The position numbers were made by a program, and so were the translations under genes. Shown piece by piece: positions 37,351 to 48,689 of a stretch of DNA of 64,000 nt. Source of the DNA: Massospora cicadina (taxonomy: Eukaryota; Entomophthoromycota; Entomophthoromycetes; Entomophthorales; Entomophthoraceae); contig JAKSZP010005261.1 of NCBI GenBank assembly GCA_022478985.1, positions 248,001 to 312,000 on the forward strand. The letters run 5' to 3'. Each line of letters begins with the position of its first letter. Position 1 is the first letter of the stretch. The notes below the pieces were generated by a model, which made no database searches, was not told the origin of the DNA, and saw only the letters and a list, made by a program, of their open reading frames with translations.

Positions 37351-37379
37351 GGCGGTACGAAGTTCGCCAGGTCAGCTAG
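37351..37379 (+). other. Helitron 3' terminal hairpin and CTAG
   Basis: GGCG (37351-37354) pairs with CGCC (37365-37368) around a 10-nt loop, then 7 nt, then CTAG (37376-37379). This is the rolling-circle termination signal in active elements. Confidence 0.8.
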
Positions 37380-37380
37380 T

Positions 37381-37996
37381 TATATATATTTCATAGAGTA
37401 TTTATGTCAAGTTATATGAGATTGGTAAGTAGTTTAGGAGGAGAGGTTGAAATAAACATGTTTATATAATGATTTTATTTTATAAGATGATTTCCTAACC
37501 CACACAACTAAATGGTTCCTAATTTAATCTATATCAAATAAATCTTAATCTATCTACCAGCTGTTTGCCTGCTGTCATACACAGTTTTAGGTAAGCAAAT
37601 ACAATATTACTTAAGTAATCTAACCATCTCAGTTGATACTTCATTTAAAAATTAAATGATAAAAAACAATGATAGTATAATATAACAATAATAAAAATAA
37701 GTAAAAATGTTAAAATAGTTTCTAACAATATCCAGTCATAAGGCATATATCACACAATTAAGCTTTTTACCATAAGATAATCCTTAAAATCATTTTTTCT
37801 GTTTGTTTGCACATAACTCTGAAACTACTGGACCAATTTGGATGATCTTTTTCAAAAAAGGAAAAAATAACCTCCTTCAAAAAAAGGCTCTAAAAAGTAT
37901 GAAATAATAGAAATTATGAATACTCAAAAACCCCTTTTTGAAGTCGGTGCCATATTATAAACTGACTTATAATAGCCATTTATAATATATATACTC
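37381..37996. other. AT-rich spacer with dispersed repeat fragments
   Basis: A segment at about 37799-37950 (actggaccaatttgg, later ccctttttgaagtcgg) resembles repeats frequent in insect genomes, by memory only. The left arm of an inverted repeat lies at about 37884-37931. Confidence 0.4.
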
Positions 37997-38480
37997 AGCA
38001 CTGTATATTCTTTATTTAAAGAAATTATATTATTCGAGGTGGGCCGACCTGGGGACGATACCGCACCGATTGAGGGGAAATCGAATGAATGGGAAAGGAG
38101 GATAAAACCCGGAAAACCTCCATGCGCGGCGTATGATAGGCCAGGAACTCCATGGACCGCCTTTGCTATTCGCTATCTCGGTTCGGGGCATTGGCGCGCA
38201 AAACCAACACAGTCAAAATCGTCCCCTACCCAAATTCCATTACCGGGATCGAACTCGGGAGGCAGTGGTAGAGGTCCCTATTCTACCACTGGGTATCCTC
38301 CCTTAGCACTGTATATTCTAAGTTGCTTATAGTTTACACTTGGACCTAATCCAATAAGCTCTAATTTGTAACTGTGAGAAAAACTCTATAATTCAGGTTG
38401 TAATATAATGCTTACTATAAAAAAGTTTTATTAAGTATTCATAATTTTTCAAATTATTCCATACCTTTTAGAGCCTTTTT
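37884..38480. repeat. Inverted repeat arms flanking the SINE
   Basis: ggctctaaaaagtatg...aattatgaatact at about 37884-37925 is matched in reverse complement by agtattcataattt...ttttagagcc at about 38434-38478. Before the SINE arrived the arms would have been about 250 bp apart, so this may be a MITE or foldback element. Confidence 0.5.
38012..38304 (-). mobile_element. tRNA-derived SINE with 15-bp TSD
   Basis: The TSD agcactgtatattct is perfect at 37997-38011 and 38305-38319. The minus-strand head contains CCCAGTGGTAGAAT (A box region, 38280-38295) and GAGTTCGATCC (B box, 38246-38256), a layout close to tRNA-Gly. The 3' end on the left is an AT-rich tail (38012-38035). The body is much more GC-rich than its surroundings. 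The open frame on the plus strand (38039-38332) is not a gene. Confidence 0.85.
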
Positions 38481-40170
38481 TAATAGATGTTCTTTTTTCC
38501 CAAATTTTTTTCCATCTTTTGTTTACATTTAGGTGTGAGGTCAGTTTGCTGTTATAATTATTCATGCCTCAAATTGGCATGCTTTGGATATACTTTCACA
38601 AGCTGCAAGCCCATATAAGCCTGGGTGGTATCATAAAAGCTCTGGAAAACTGGGTTCTTCACTGGCTGAGATTTGGGTAACACCTCAGATTTTGGTATTA
38701 TTGGCCATATAGTTATTATCAGTAAGTGTTCATAGTGGGGAATTCAGCCTGAAATATTGTAAAAGCATATTTGGGACAAATCCCAATAAAAATAAAGAAC
38801 AGAAGGTAGGCAGAATTTTTGATGCTTTATTCAAAACTAGCATCCAGATACCCGTGCTTTACTATGGTGTTTATAGCTTACCAGATATTTTGCATTTTTT
38901 AGATTTTATATTATAGATAACTACCCAAACACTTGGCCAAACCTATTGAACTTAAAATTTAACAAATTCCACCAACCACTCAGCCAAAACCAATTGCCCT
39001 ATCAAATCAACCAAAAACCACCAACCACTCAGTCATAGTTAAAACCAACTAAAGGCTATTAAATCACCCAAATGATAGTGGTGTTACCTGGCACTGCTCA
39101 GGTTTAATAAACAAATGATTTGGAATGATTAATTTAGTTTTTTAATATATTATATCCCATTTTAAGCAGCATTGTTTTTGGGCCAAATTTTATATATAAG
39201 ATTATTTATATTAGATATATATTGTAAATAGATTGCCATCAATAATTGAAAACCAAAATATTATTATTATTTTTACCTGACTTCAAAAATAGGAGGTTCT
39301 CAATTTGCCTGTATATATGTTTTTTATTTAGCCTTATGTTTGCCAATAGCCCATTTTACCTAGCATTGGTAATGGTTTAAAATTTATCATTTGATACTAA
39401 TTGATTAGTTGTATATCAATGGTGGATGGCCATCAAAATGTTTAGAAAAAAATCAAATCCAACAAAATTAATCAAAAACTAATCACTCGCCCAAAACTAA
39501 TTAGATATTGAATCAATCTAAAACCACTAACTAATAAGCTAAAACTAATTGAAGGTATTAGATTATATTAAGCATCATCTTTTCCCTGGAACTATTGAGT
39601 CCATCAGATTAACCAGAAAACCACCAATCACTCAGCAAGCCCATTTAAACTATCAAAATAATGAACATCAAACTGCTTAAACATAACAATATGATGAGAC
39701 CCATTAAAAACATATTAAATTTTTTATTTCTTACATATGAAACTTTTTACTTTATTATTAAATTAAAAGTCTGTCTTTGAGGTACATATGGACCCCCTCC
39801 CGTCCACCTATAGCCAAATTTTAAAAACTCAACATGCTGTAGTTTTGGGTGGGCATCGCACACACATGCATACACTTGCTTTTATTATTATAGACTATTA
39901 AGTATCCATGGCTTTGCCTTTGCTTGTTAATGCACCCATTAGTTAATATATCAATTGATCTAAAAAATTTGTTAATCTATCTGGTGTTGCTTGTGTTTAA
40001 ATTTTTGAATTTATCATCCTTTTACAGCATGGAGCTAAGAGGTCAAATTACATTAAGTCATTAAAATGCAGTCTTTTTTAAAATCCATGCTTTTATTATA
40101 GCAAATCAATTGTGAAATAAGGGCAATAAGGATGGCGGAAATGGGGGATTTTAGCTGGTGAAAAAAAAAC
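38320..40170. other. AT-rich spacer with short dispersed motifs
   Basis: No gene. The motif accaccaaccactcag returns around 38975, 39016 and, slightly altered, 39620. Around 39278-39320 acttcaaaaataggagg and ttctcaatttgcctgt repeat the motif at 34.55 kb. Confidence 0.45.
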
Positions 40171-40559
40171 TTTAAAAAGGTACCACTAATTGGGTAGCAT
40201 TGCCAACTATTCCTGGTCAGCAATTGCCATTTCTAGCCACTGTTTAAGTGACGGTGGGCTTACATGCCATTTAATCTTCATTCTAAATATAGACTCATCA
40301 CATTCAACAAGCAATCCAGGTGTAAACGCCAATCATGGGGCTTAAAAATATCTAGGTACAAGGTGTGAAAATATAGGAATTCTTTTAAGTTGATCAATGA
40401 AAATCTGAATCATCTTCTGCACTATTCCCATGTAGTGTGGGCTCTTGTGTCTTAATATTTTAACAACAATCACCGGTAAATGACCCATATACAATAATAG
40501 TAGAGGAAGGCTCTGAGCTGGATTAGCTAATTTCTAAGCATCTTTTTGAAAAAAAGTCT

Positions 40560-42009
40560 TGAGAAGAGTGTAAATCTGGTGGCTGAAGATTGCTGGATAG
40601 TAGTCTCATAATTGACCAATACTTTTTTATTATGCATTCAAATTAATGGTGGTCAATATCTGCCTCAGGCTTGGTGCACACCGGGCAGTCTTTATAGGAG
40701 TACCCTGGAACAAAGTGTTTACCTGTTTTTATTGCCCAATGTAGAATCCTCCAGGTGGCTGAGCGCTGGCTAGAGATTACTAGTTTGTTATTAAGGACCA
40801 TAACCAAATCCTTGAGATTATAGTTGGTGTAATGACCCTCCTCTGCCCATTCATTAAGGATTCAGGGGTGAAAGGGTGGTTTTGGCAGTGCTTTTGAGGG
40901 ATGTTCACCAATAATAATTGGTGATATTATAACAGTAGGTTTAAATTTCTCTGTCAGCAAATTTATTCACAATCTAGATCCGCTCCTCCTACATCATAGC
41001 TGTGGCCATTGCTGCCCACTTGGCTTCATGGTCCCACCATATTGTATTCTCTGATTGTGACATATGTGCAAACAAACACCAAACCTCACCACCCTGTTGC
41101 ATAGTCTCCAATAGTGGGGCCAAGAATATTTAAAAAGTAGTTGGGTGTTATGCAGCATCCACCCCCTAAGGGATCATGACATGACTAGTTCTGGGATACC
41201 CTGAACTCAGGCCCAATTGATGACCCATTCAAGTGCAGAACAGTGCATATGCAATTGCAACACCTGGAGAAAAAGCTTTGGCCCAGATCCTTTGGACATG
41301 TACCTCAAAATTCAGCAGGCCCATACCCCCTTCACATTTGGGTATGAACAGGACATCCAATATAATTGTGCTGCATGGGCCTTAAACCTAAGTAAGGTGC
41401 GGGTAAGCAATTTGATTTTATCTTCCATGCATGGGCTCAATGGTAGAATGTGAGCCACACAACAGAACTTTTAGAGTATAAATATGTTAAGCACCTACAC
41501 CTTCTTTTTGAGATTAAAGTGGGCATATTTCCAGTAGGCCACCTGGATTGGCATAATGGAGAGCACTATTTTTACATTGCCTCAATTACCAGACCTGATT
41601 TTTTCAAGAGAATCTTAAATATTTAAACGTTTGTATGGTCACTATGGGAGTTAGGCCTGATGGTGAGTGGAATTGAAGTTGTTCTATATTATTTAATACC
41701 ATCTTATCAATATTAATTTCAGTATTAAATGCCTGATTGTAAAGGAAAAGGAGTTTATCCTCACCTTAAAAGTCACTTTTTAGAACCAATCCCAACAGCT
41801 TTACTGTCTACAAATGCTTCATCATGATATGGTTTGGTTGGGGTGGCTGATGCCCTGCAGCCTCACCTCTGCTGCTGCTAATAGGATGTTTATGGCAAAG
41901 TTAAGTAAAATTGGAGACATGGGACTGCCTTGGTGGAGGCTATGTCCAATCAGAATTGATTACATTACACTTTTAGCTAGGATGATCTTTGTGTTAAGGC
42001 CTGTGTATA
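40560..42009 (-). pseudogene. LINE reverse transcriptase C-terminal half and zinc-finger domain
   Basis: QGSPMSPILLNFAINILLAA at about 41875-41935 is RT motif B (QG.PLSP.LFN). The expected YADD reads FVDS near 41810. Further along, EGGMGLLNFEVHVQ (about 41310-41350) is the typical post-RT LINE motif, and SYKDCPVCTKPEADIDHH (about 40640-40700) is the CCHC-like C-terminal finger. Stops and frameshifts are frequent. Confidence 0.75.
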
Positions 42010-43129
42010 TGTAAGTTCTGGGGAACATCCTCTGAGTGTTGACCAGGCCATTTTCCCATTTCCAAGTAAGAAGGCATCAAAGAGGATGGCTGTACCCCTC
42101 GTTACTCAGGGCAATCTCGCTCACGTAGTAGATGAGTGCTGGGTAACAGCTCTCCCACTTCAGATTCCATTTTCAGTACCCACACTAACCTTGGCAGAAC
42201 TGTTACAAGGAATCAGTGAATCTGTGCCAAGATCACCAAAATAAAATTGATTGTAACCAATTCAAGTGGCAATCTACCCAATGCTCAGATTTTAAATGGT
42301 CAAAAAGGTATGAAGACTGATCTATTGGCTGGAATGCCCGATGGTTGAGATTTAATTAACATGACAATCAGAAAAATCTCTCCCCTCTCAAATCTGGCAG
42401 GCATCACCCCCAATAGGCAGCTTCCTGCTGAAAAATTGGGCGTTGCATTCAATGCAATGTCATTGACTGAACGAATGTCCCAGCAACTGAGCATGGACAG
42501 GTTGGGCGTCCCAAACCTGTTCCCAACCAAATGGGCCTACCCCTATGTGGGGTGGCCTTGGGGGATTCCCGCCGCTCATCAGGCTAAATGCCATCATGCC
42601 AACCATCAGAAACATAGTTGAGCTTTAGTTCAGGCATTTGAGGTTGAACCAACAGCAACTCAGCCCACCACCAAATTTTTCAATGATGGTTCCCAAGGAA
42701 CTAATCCGCCCATTCCCAAATAATTCACTGGTTAGGTCAAATTTGAGGGACCCAATCATGGCTTTGCTTTCCCCCAAATCAACTACTATTTAATCAGTTG
42801 CATCGCACTGAGAAAATTGTTGGTCAATTTTTCTTTCCTAAATTTCCATTAAAAATTCTTTCCAAAAATTAGTTTTTACATGTTAAAAATTAAGCCGCCT
42901 TATCCGCCAATGTTCTTGTACCCCTCAGGGTTAACGGCCATGTGCATCTGGTACTGTATTTTGTGCCTATATAAAATTCTGGCTCACCAGCAGATATTGG
43001 TGGAACCCTTTCCTGGTTCCATATTTGTCATATCAGCAGCAGTGCCCCGGGCATTCTGGTTTGCTCTTTGGATGCTCTGGCATCTGGGCTGGCAGGCTAG
43101 TCTAATTCTCACTTGCTGTTCACCTGACA
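42010..43129 (+). repeat. Solo LTR of family A inserted in the LINE
   Basis: It begins TGTAAGTTCTGG and ends TGACA, aligning with 2128-3495. The TSD gtata occurs at 42005-42009 and 43130-43134. LINE coding sequence continues on both sides. This is the product of LTR-LTR recombination of a once complete element A. Confidence 0.9.
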
Positions 43130-43550
43130 GTATAGCATACCAATTCAGATGATAAAGGTGGTGGGGATTCTGATGACATTCATTGTTGCCCACAGAGATG
43201 GGCATGCTACTTGATTGTAGACCTTTTTCATGTCTACAAACATGAGATAGCCGTCCTTGGAACTGCGCACACCCTTCAGGGCATTTTGGACTGAGCGGAT
43301 ACTTTCCCAGATATTTCACTCTTTGATGAACCCATTTGGGGATGTATGGATGGTCTGTAGGGCAGTATGCATCATGCAGTTCATGAGGATCCTTGTGAGG
43401 ATTTCTATAATCAGCATTTTGAAATTGCAATCAGGTGCCAGTTTTGTGGGTGCCACTGGGAGCCTATTTTGTATAGTATCATAATGTAGGTTTTGTGGCA
43501 CCCTGGTGTTGGGATTTTTGCCTTCCTTAACTGGCTCTATCAAATACACT
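43130..43550 (-). pseudogene. LINE reverse transcriptase, N-terminal half
   Basis: Minus-strand translation in mixed frames gives TRILMNCMMHTALQTIH, PNGFIKE, NALKGVRSSKDGYLMFVDMKKVY. This is the usual order in LINE RT: the loop before motif 2a, the GFIKGR box, then the first catalytic Asp in FVDMKKVY (expected FLD.EKAYD). Indels and stops are present. Confidence 0.75.
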
Positions 43551-43589
43551 TAATCTTCTTGTCCACTGTGGATCCATCCCGCTAGTGAA

Positions 43590-44541
43590 TGTTGATATTA
43601 CAAGTGCTTATATGAAAATATTGTTTGTAGAAATATTCTAGAAAATATTAATCTGCCAGATTACAATCTTTCAGACTGATGAGTGTTTCATCTGGGATAA
43701 TCCCCAACAATAATAAAGCGATTAAGGGGTCAAATCAATCAATAATAACTTAATTGACTTGTAGAAGTGAATCAGGTTAAGTTATCAATCACCTAAGTAG
43801 TTTTTGAGTTGCTGGCGAGTAATGCAACCTGTTATAATAACAACTTTCAAGTTAACCTTTCCTTGAATGCAATCTGCTATGTATGGGTAAAATTCCCATT
43901 ACCTAAGCAGGTTGTTACCAGATAAGGGTAAATTTGATGGTAGTTGAGTGAAGACGTTGGGAAACATTCTTATTTCAACTCATAAAAGGCCACAATCGAG
44001 GAGGTAAGAGGACCCAGTTATATTTAATGAAGAAGATCATTTTGAACTACCCTGGAGGGTCAATTCATCAGCAACAGCTGCTGTTCCCAATTGGGGTGCC
44101 AACTGAAGAAATGTGCACCAAATTCTCTTTAAATACCCTTGACTTTTTTACAATAAAGCAGATAAAATCAGCTCTAATTAAATATACAGTTATCTAAAGT
44201 TTATAATTTAGATTATTTGCTCTTGGGAAGAAAAAGAAGGAAAAGAATATCCTTTCTCTAATTTATTGTTGATCTTTGCAGACTTGGCAAGATGAGAAGG
44301 AAGAATAACATCTGAAACTTATCTTAGGTTAAGTTCTAACAGACGGTTAGAGAAGAAATCCCTACCATCTCAGAAGAAAATCAATATTAGGACAAGCACC
44401 AGGTTGGCGTTAGACCTAATCAGTATTCAGAATATAAGATCAACAAGAATAGTAGTCTTCATACTACTATTGGCATTAATTATATTATTAATTTATACAA
44501 CGCACATACAAGAAATCTGTGTAAGTTGAAAAATGGGAGCC
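43590..44541 (+). repeat. 5' LTR of D', left part
   Basis: It starts TGTTGATATT. The segment around a conserved hairpin (44448-44471) and the order of short blocks match the family D LTR at 63.17-64 kb read on the minus strand. The junction with X at 44541 carries the 5-mer gagcc. Confidence 0.65.
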
Positions 44542-45406
44542 TGTAATGGTTGATGACCATACATAATCTCATAAGGTTGGGTATTACAAGATTTGGGTAT
44601 GTCAATGGTTGCGATTCCGTTATTCTGATGAGGTTTCTTAATTGGGTCAATAGCGGGATAATTATTTTAATAAGTATTTAATTGGTTGTCCATTTTTGAG
44701 GTTTTCTCACTTGCCAAAAAGTTTCTAGGATGCCATTAATTCCAGAGGCTTTTACATGACTCATGACTGACAATGCATTTAGCCTTTTTAGGTAATATTC
44801 TTAAAGCAAGGTAAGCCCCAATGCACATCACTTTAAAATTCTATTCTGAACTTTGAGTTCACCCCAAATAAAGGCCGCTATTTACTAGACTTGTATATTT
44901 AATATATTTTATTATTGTATTTTATTTGAGGAATGGGGACCTTCATACTGGATGCTGTGGTGTCTGGTTGGGTGTACTCCTCATCCAGCAGGTTGGTTTG
45001 GCGCAGATGGCAGTGCAATCAGAAGCGAGGAAGGAGGCGGACGTCCTGTGATCTTTGGGGTGGCAATGCCCTGGTGGAGTGGAGTACCCTGGACCAGTGG
45101 AGGTTGGCTGGGGGAGCTTGTCAAAAGCCACGGTGGGGGTGACCAGAGGCTGGCAGGACATTTTTGTCTGCTGAATCTTAGGCCACGCCCATCCCTTTGG
45201 GATGACGGTTGCCAGAGTGGCCCTGAGGTGACAGAGGCTGGTTTGCTGCACCTTGGCCCAGTGTGCCCAGTGAGGCCACCAATCCAGATAGGACTCTTGG
45301 GGGTTTAGTACAGCTATTGCCTTTTCACTCACAGGAGTGACCCCCATCCAAGGGTTTGATTTCAAAGACGATGGTAGGCTTGGCCTTGGGAGCCCTGTCC
45401 ATTACA
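44542..45406 (+). repeat. 5' LTR of element X
   Basis: TGTAATGG...TTACA, 865 bp. The last 450 bp are GC-rich and leave long open frames on both strands, which are compositional. At 44557 it preserves the uninterrupted site of the 47-bp insertion found in the other LTR. Confidence 0.85.
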
Positions 45407-45759
45407 ATATTCCAAAGTCAACCTTACCTTGACAGGCTGTGGTTTCAGCCAGCCCGCAAGAAGGCCACAGTTGATGTCCCAAGCATTGCCATGGGCCTTC
45501 AATTCTTTTTTGGTTTTGGTGGCCTGTCAATGAAGGGGATGGGGTTTTGGGGGTGGGCCAGACTGCTGGCAATTTATGGCCTCTTGTGCCCATCAGGAGA
45601 CCTCCAGGGAACCCATTGATTTGATACAGAGGCTTTGGACTTCCATCCAACTTACCCATGCTGCCTGCAGATAAAGGTTCACTGTCAAAAAGTTGTTGGT
45701 CACTACATGCCTGCCTTGACAATCCAGGTTTAGATCCACCAGGAGTTTTGTTTCAAGGG
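45407..45759 (+). other. Internal region of element X (left of B2)
   Basis: About 350 bp with no frame matching a retroelement protein. With aaggg at 45755-45759 and gg at 51799-51800 it ends in a polypurine tract aaggggg before the X 3' LTR. B2 inserted into that tract. Confidence 0.6.
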
Positions 45760-46320
45760 TGTCAAGATTCTGATATGACTTGATGATAAGCCCTAAGTTG
45801 TTAGAACGGAATGGGTCAAATCCGCCAATCATGATATGAGTTATGATTTTTTGAGCGCCTTATGATAAAGCAATATTGGGTTATAATGGAGGGTTATTGG
45901 ATCACTTCCAAATGAGGCATTTAGGAGATGTCAATGCATGACAAATAATTGGTAAATCGGCTCAAACTCAGCAATCATGAATTTAATTAACGAAGACTCT
46001 TCTGGAACCAATAAGAATTTGGCAGGATGAATAGTCTAAGAAAGAGGTTTGGTATCAACTGAAATTCTAAGATATAAGTTTGACCAGAGATCTTAAGGAA
46101 GGGAATTGTTAGTAGTTTAGAGCGAGAAGAACAGCAAGGATCTGCTTTATATATTATACTAATTAAAAGAGTGTTTTGATTAATTGCTCCTCATTTATTA
46201 AAGTTTATTATGTTGTTTTGAGGATGACAATTGTCATATTGTCAGTCCTATTGCTCAGTAGGCTTAACCCTGTGCAAACCCCCTTTGTCATATATAAAAT
46301 ATACCACTGATCTTATAACA
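45760..46320 (+). repeat. 5' LTR of B2
   Basis: TGTCAAGATT...TTATAACA; aligned with 51236-51793. Confidence 0.92.
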
Positions 46321-46321
46321 A

Positions 46322-46339
46322 TGGTGCTCACTACAGAGG
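46322..46339 (+). promoter_or_regulatory. Primer binding site of B2
   Basis: TGGTGCTCACTACAGAGG, 1 nt after the LTR, the same site as in B1 and D. Confidence 0.7.
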
Positions 46340-46386
46340 GTCCATTGATCAATCACAAAAAAGTTAAAATTCTTTAGTTGCTGGCC

Positions 46387-47620
46387 ATGTCATATCCAGC
46401 TTTCTTTGACAAGGGATCTGCATGACACACCGCACAAGTCAAATATGCAGAACTCAAACTTGCCTTGGATGCTGTGCCCAAAAGGCAGGATAAGCTTTTT
46501 CAGGATGTTTGTATTATTAAATCTGCATTAATTTGATCGTGATGGGAACATTATGGGCTCTTTAAGAGATTTGAGTTTGCAACAGAAGGAGCCTCAGATC
46601 AACATAAAGAAAAACTGTTAGTATCCACCTTGGATGTTGAAATGTGCCAATCAAGTCACCTGCTACCTTCCAAACAGTTCCATTTCATATCAAGAGGTAA
46701 AGGATACTGTGCTGTGGTTGTTCAGAGGGACCGCAAAGATGTCATAGTGGAAGGCTGAGATCTTGACCATCAGGTTTCAGCGTAATGAGACCCTCACCAC
46801 ATTTGTGTATTGGTTCACGACAGAGGCTCACATGTTAATTGGGACGGGGACTTTATCTGAATCTAATGTGTGCATTGTGATGACCTTTGAATTGAAGCCA
46901 TACCATGAGCTTTACAATGTCATGACCCCAATGTTGGATGATGACGTACCCCTGCTTAAGCTTGTTCAGTTTTTGTGTCATCTATCTGTAAACTTCCCTC
47001 CACCCAATACAGAGCGGAAGCATACTGCCGCTGTCATCAAACCTTCTTATTCATATAAGTTTGGCCGTTTAGTTTAGATTCTGCCGAGTTACCCCCAGCA
47101 GTTCAACTTCTGCCCTGGACCTGCTTATCATCAACCTCTCCACTACCAACCTGGGTGTAATTACGCCAATCACCCACAATCAATTATTGGTGAGGCCCAT
47201 CTTACAATAATCAAGGAAGCAGGCCCTATGGGGTTAATTGTTTCAAATACGGCCACCCTGGGCACCTGGAAAAAGGTTTCCTCAATGATGGGTCCATCAT
47301 GTAAATCAGGAAAAGGACTATCAGGGAAAAGTCAGAGCAGAGTAGAGATGGGATTATCTACCTCCACTATCCCAACCCCAAACGTCCCACTTGTACCTAT
47401 TGGAGTATATACAGCGAAAGTCCCCCAGTACAATGATACCTTCCCATATCAGCATCTGGTTGGGGGAGTAAATGTGTTGACATGGGCACAAACCAAAGAC
47501 ACGGCAGATGAAGGAACTATGGAACCCTTAAAGCCTTATGCCTATCAAATGTTTGAACAAAGTTCTTCAGACAAACTGGAACTGTCGCAGATGCACTTTC
47601 CCTGAGAGGAGTAGCCGTCA
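46387..47620 (+). pseudogene. B2 gag
   Basis: The ATG at 46387 corresponds to that of B1. The capsid segment MTIRFQRNETLTTFVYWF...MLIGTGTLSESNVC is at about 46763-46880. The zinc knuckle near 47245 (SNTATLGTW) has lost its cysteines. The N-terminal third has several stops. Confidence 0.72.
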
Positions 47621-47739
47621 CTCTCCCAAGCGATGCTATTGTAAAAGGGTACCCTAAAGTTGGTGTGGGTATTTATGAGCTTCCAGGGATTAGCGATTCT
47701 TTGAATGTCCATGGTTTAAACAATCAATATTCATCTTAC

Positions 47740-48300
47740 TTGGAGTGTACCTACTGTGACATTGTAGTAGCAAAAACCTGAGTTTCACTAAAATAAATAT
47801 GGGCGCTCCAGTTAGCATAGTTTCCATTAAGCTGGTGGTGAAGTTGACATTAAAATCTGATATGGACAACAAATGGTGTATGTGATTGATAGAGCAGAAA
47901 ACACGGTCTCTGAGGGAGCTTACAGTGCGCTTTCCTTGCAGTTTGGATCAATTATGGTTGTAGCTCTGGTGGTAGCGTTACTAAACAGCAATTATGACCT
48001 GTTGATTGGAACCAATTTTATGTGACACTATGGTGCCATCATTAATATGAGGGAGGAGACCTTAAAAATTTTGGGGCAGCGGATCCCAATTTTATTTACC
48101 TCCAATGGAGTGCCAAAGGACTTGGTGTACATGGGACATATCAACCTTGCCTATAGTGATGGGGTGATTCCAGTTTGCTACCATCGACTTAAGAGCAAGA
48201 CCCAGGCCCTTCCCCAGAAAATATATGAATATCAAGGGCTGCCGCTTAGAGCTTCTGGCCCCTATATCCATCCCCTCCGGCCACCAAGTGATAATAAACA
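47740..48300 (+). pseudogene. B2 aspartic protease
   Basis: The active site reads INMGAPVSIVS (about 47794-47826), where Asp-Thr-Gly is expected, so both Asp and Thr are changed. The second half (AYSALSLQFGSIMVVALVV..NYDLLIGTNF) is at about 47920-48020. Confidence 0.7.
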
Positions 48301-48689
48301 CTGAGTTAGAGGTGAGAGTGCCCGCTGGGCTTTATGGGGAGGTCATTGGGCCCTATCAGCAATCACAGCTTAAGCCCCACGTAGCTCCAGGCATCATACT
48401 CCTGGGACATGGGGAGATCAAGGTCTTGTTAGCGAACTCCAGAAAAAACCAATGCAAATCTACCAACACCAAATAGTGGTGTATTTACATTTGACCCCAG
48501 TTAAAGAGGCCCTCCAGGATCATGAGTTTGGGTCGCTGGATGTTTTTGTTTTGCCTGTTGAATTACAGCTCAGTGTAATGATGGTACCACACAAAAACTT
48601 AATGGGGTTATCAGCAAATCAGAAAGATCAAGCTATCACTTTATTTAAAAATATAAGATTTTTACCATCAATGACCATGATTTAGGGTG

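Larger units (their letters stand above)
34939..37379 (+). mobile_element. Helitron, 2.4-kb deletion derivative with both ends
   Basis: The element starts TC (TCTATAATATAAC) and ends CTAG, is inserted between A (34938) and T (37380), and has a GC-rich hairpin 7 nt before the 3' end: all Helitron hallmarks. Inside, an N-terminal segment of the Helitron protein is followed directly by the second half of the helicase. The Rep (HUH) domain and helicase Walker A region are gone. A 29-bp retroposon tail was inserted at 35014 after the Helitron arrived. The sequence is cleaner than that of the Gypsy elements, so it is younger. Confidence 0.88.
40200..43589 (-). mobile_element. LINE (Tad/L1-like), split by a solo LTR
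   Basis: Read on the minus strand from about 43550 to 40200, it has the RT N-terminal region, catalytic palm and a C-terminal domain with a zinc-finger-like CPVC motif. A 1,120-bp solo LTR (42010-43129) with a 5-bp TSD cuts the palm in two. The 5' part (endonuclease, ORF1) is missing; at 43590 a family D LTR begins. The 3' end near 40.1-40.2 kb is not sharply defined. Confidence 0.78.

Noticed and set aside
38039..38332. 97-codon plus-strand frame with normal-looking composition
   Set aside because: It lies entirely over the antisense of the tRNA-derived SINE, with its TSDs at both ends; the composition comes from the GC-rich SINE.
44933..45365. Long open frames on both strands, repeated at 52.2-52.75 kb
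   Set aside because: They fall in the GC-rich half of the X LTRs, overlap each other on both strands, and match no family; stop codons are simply rarer there.
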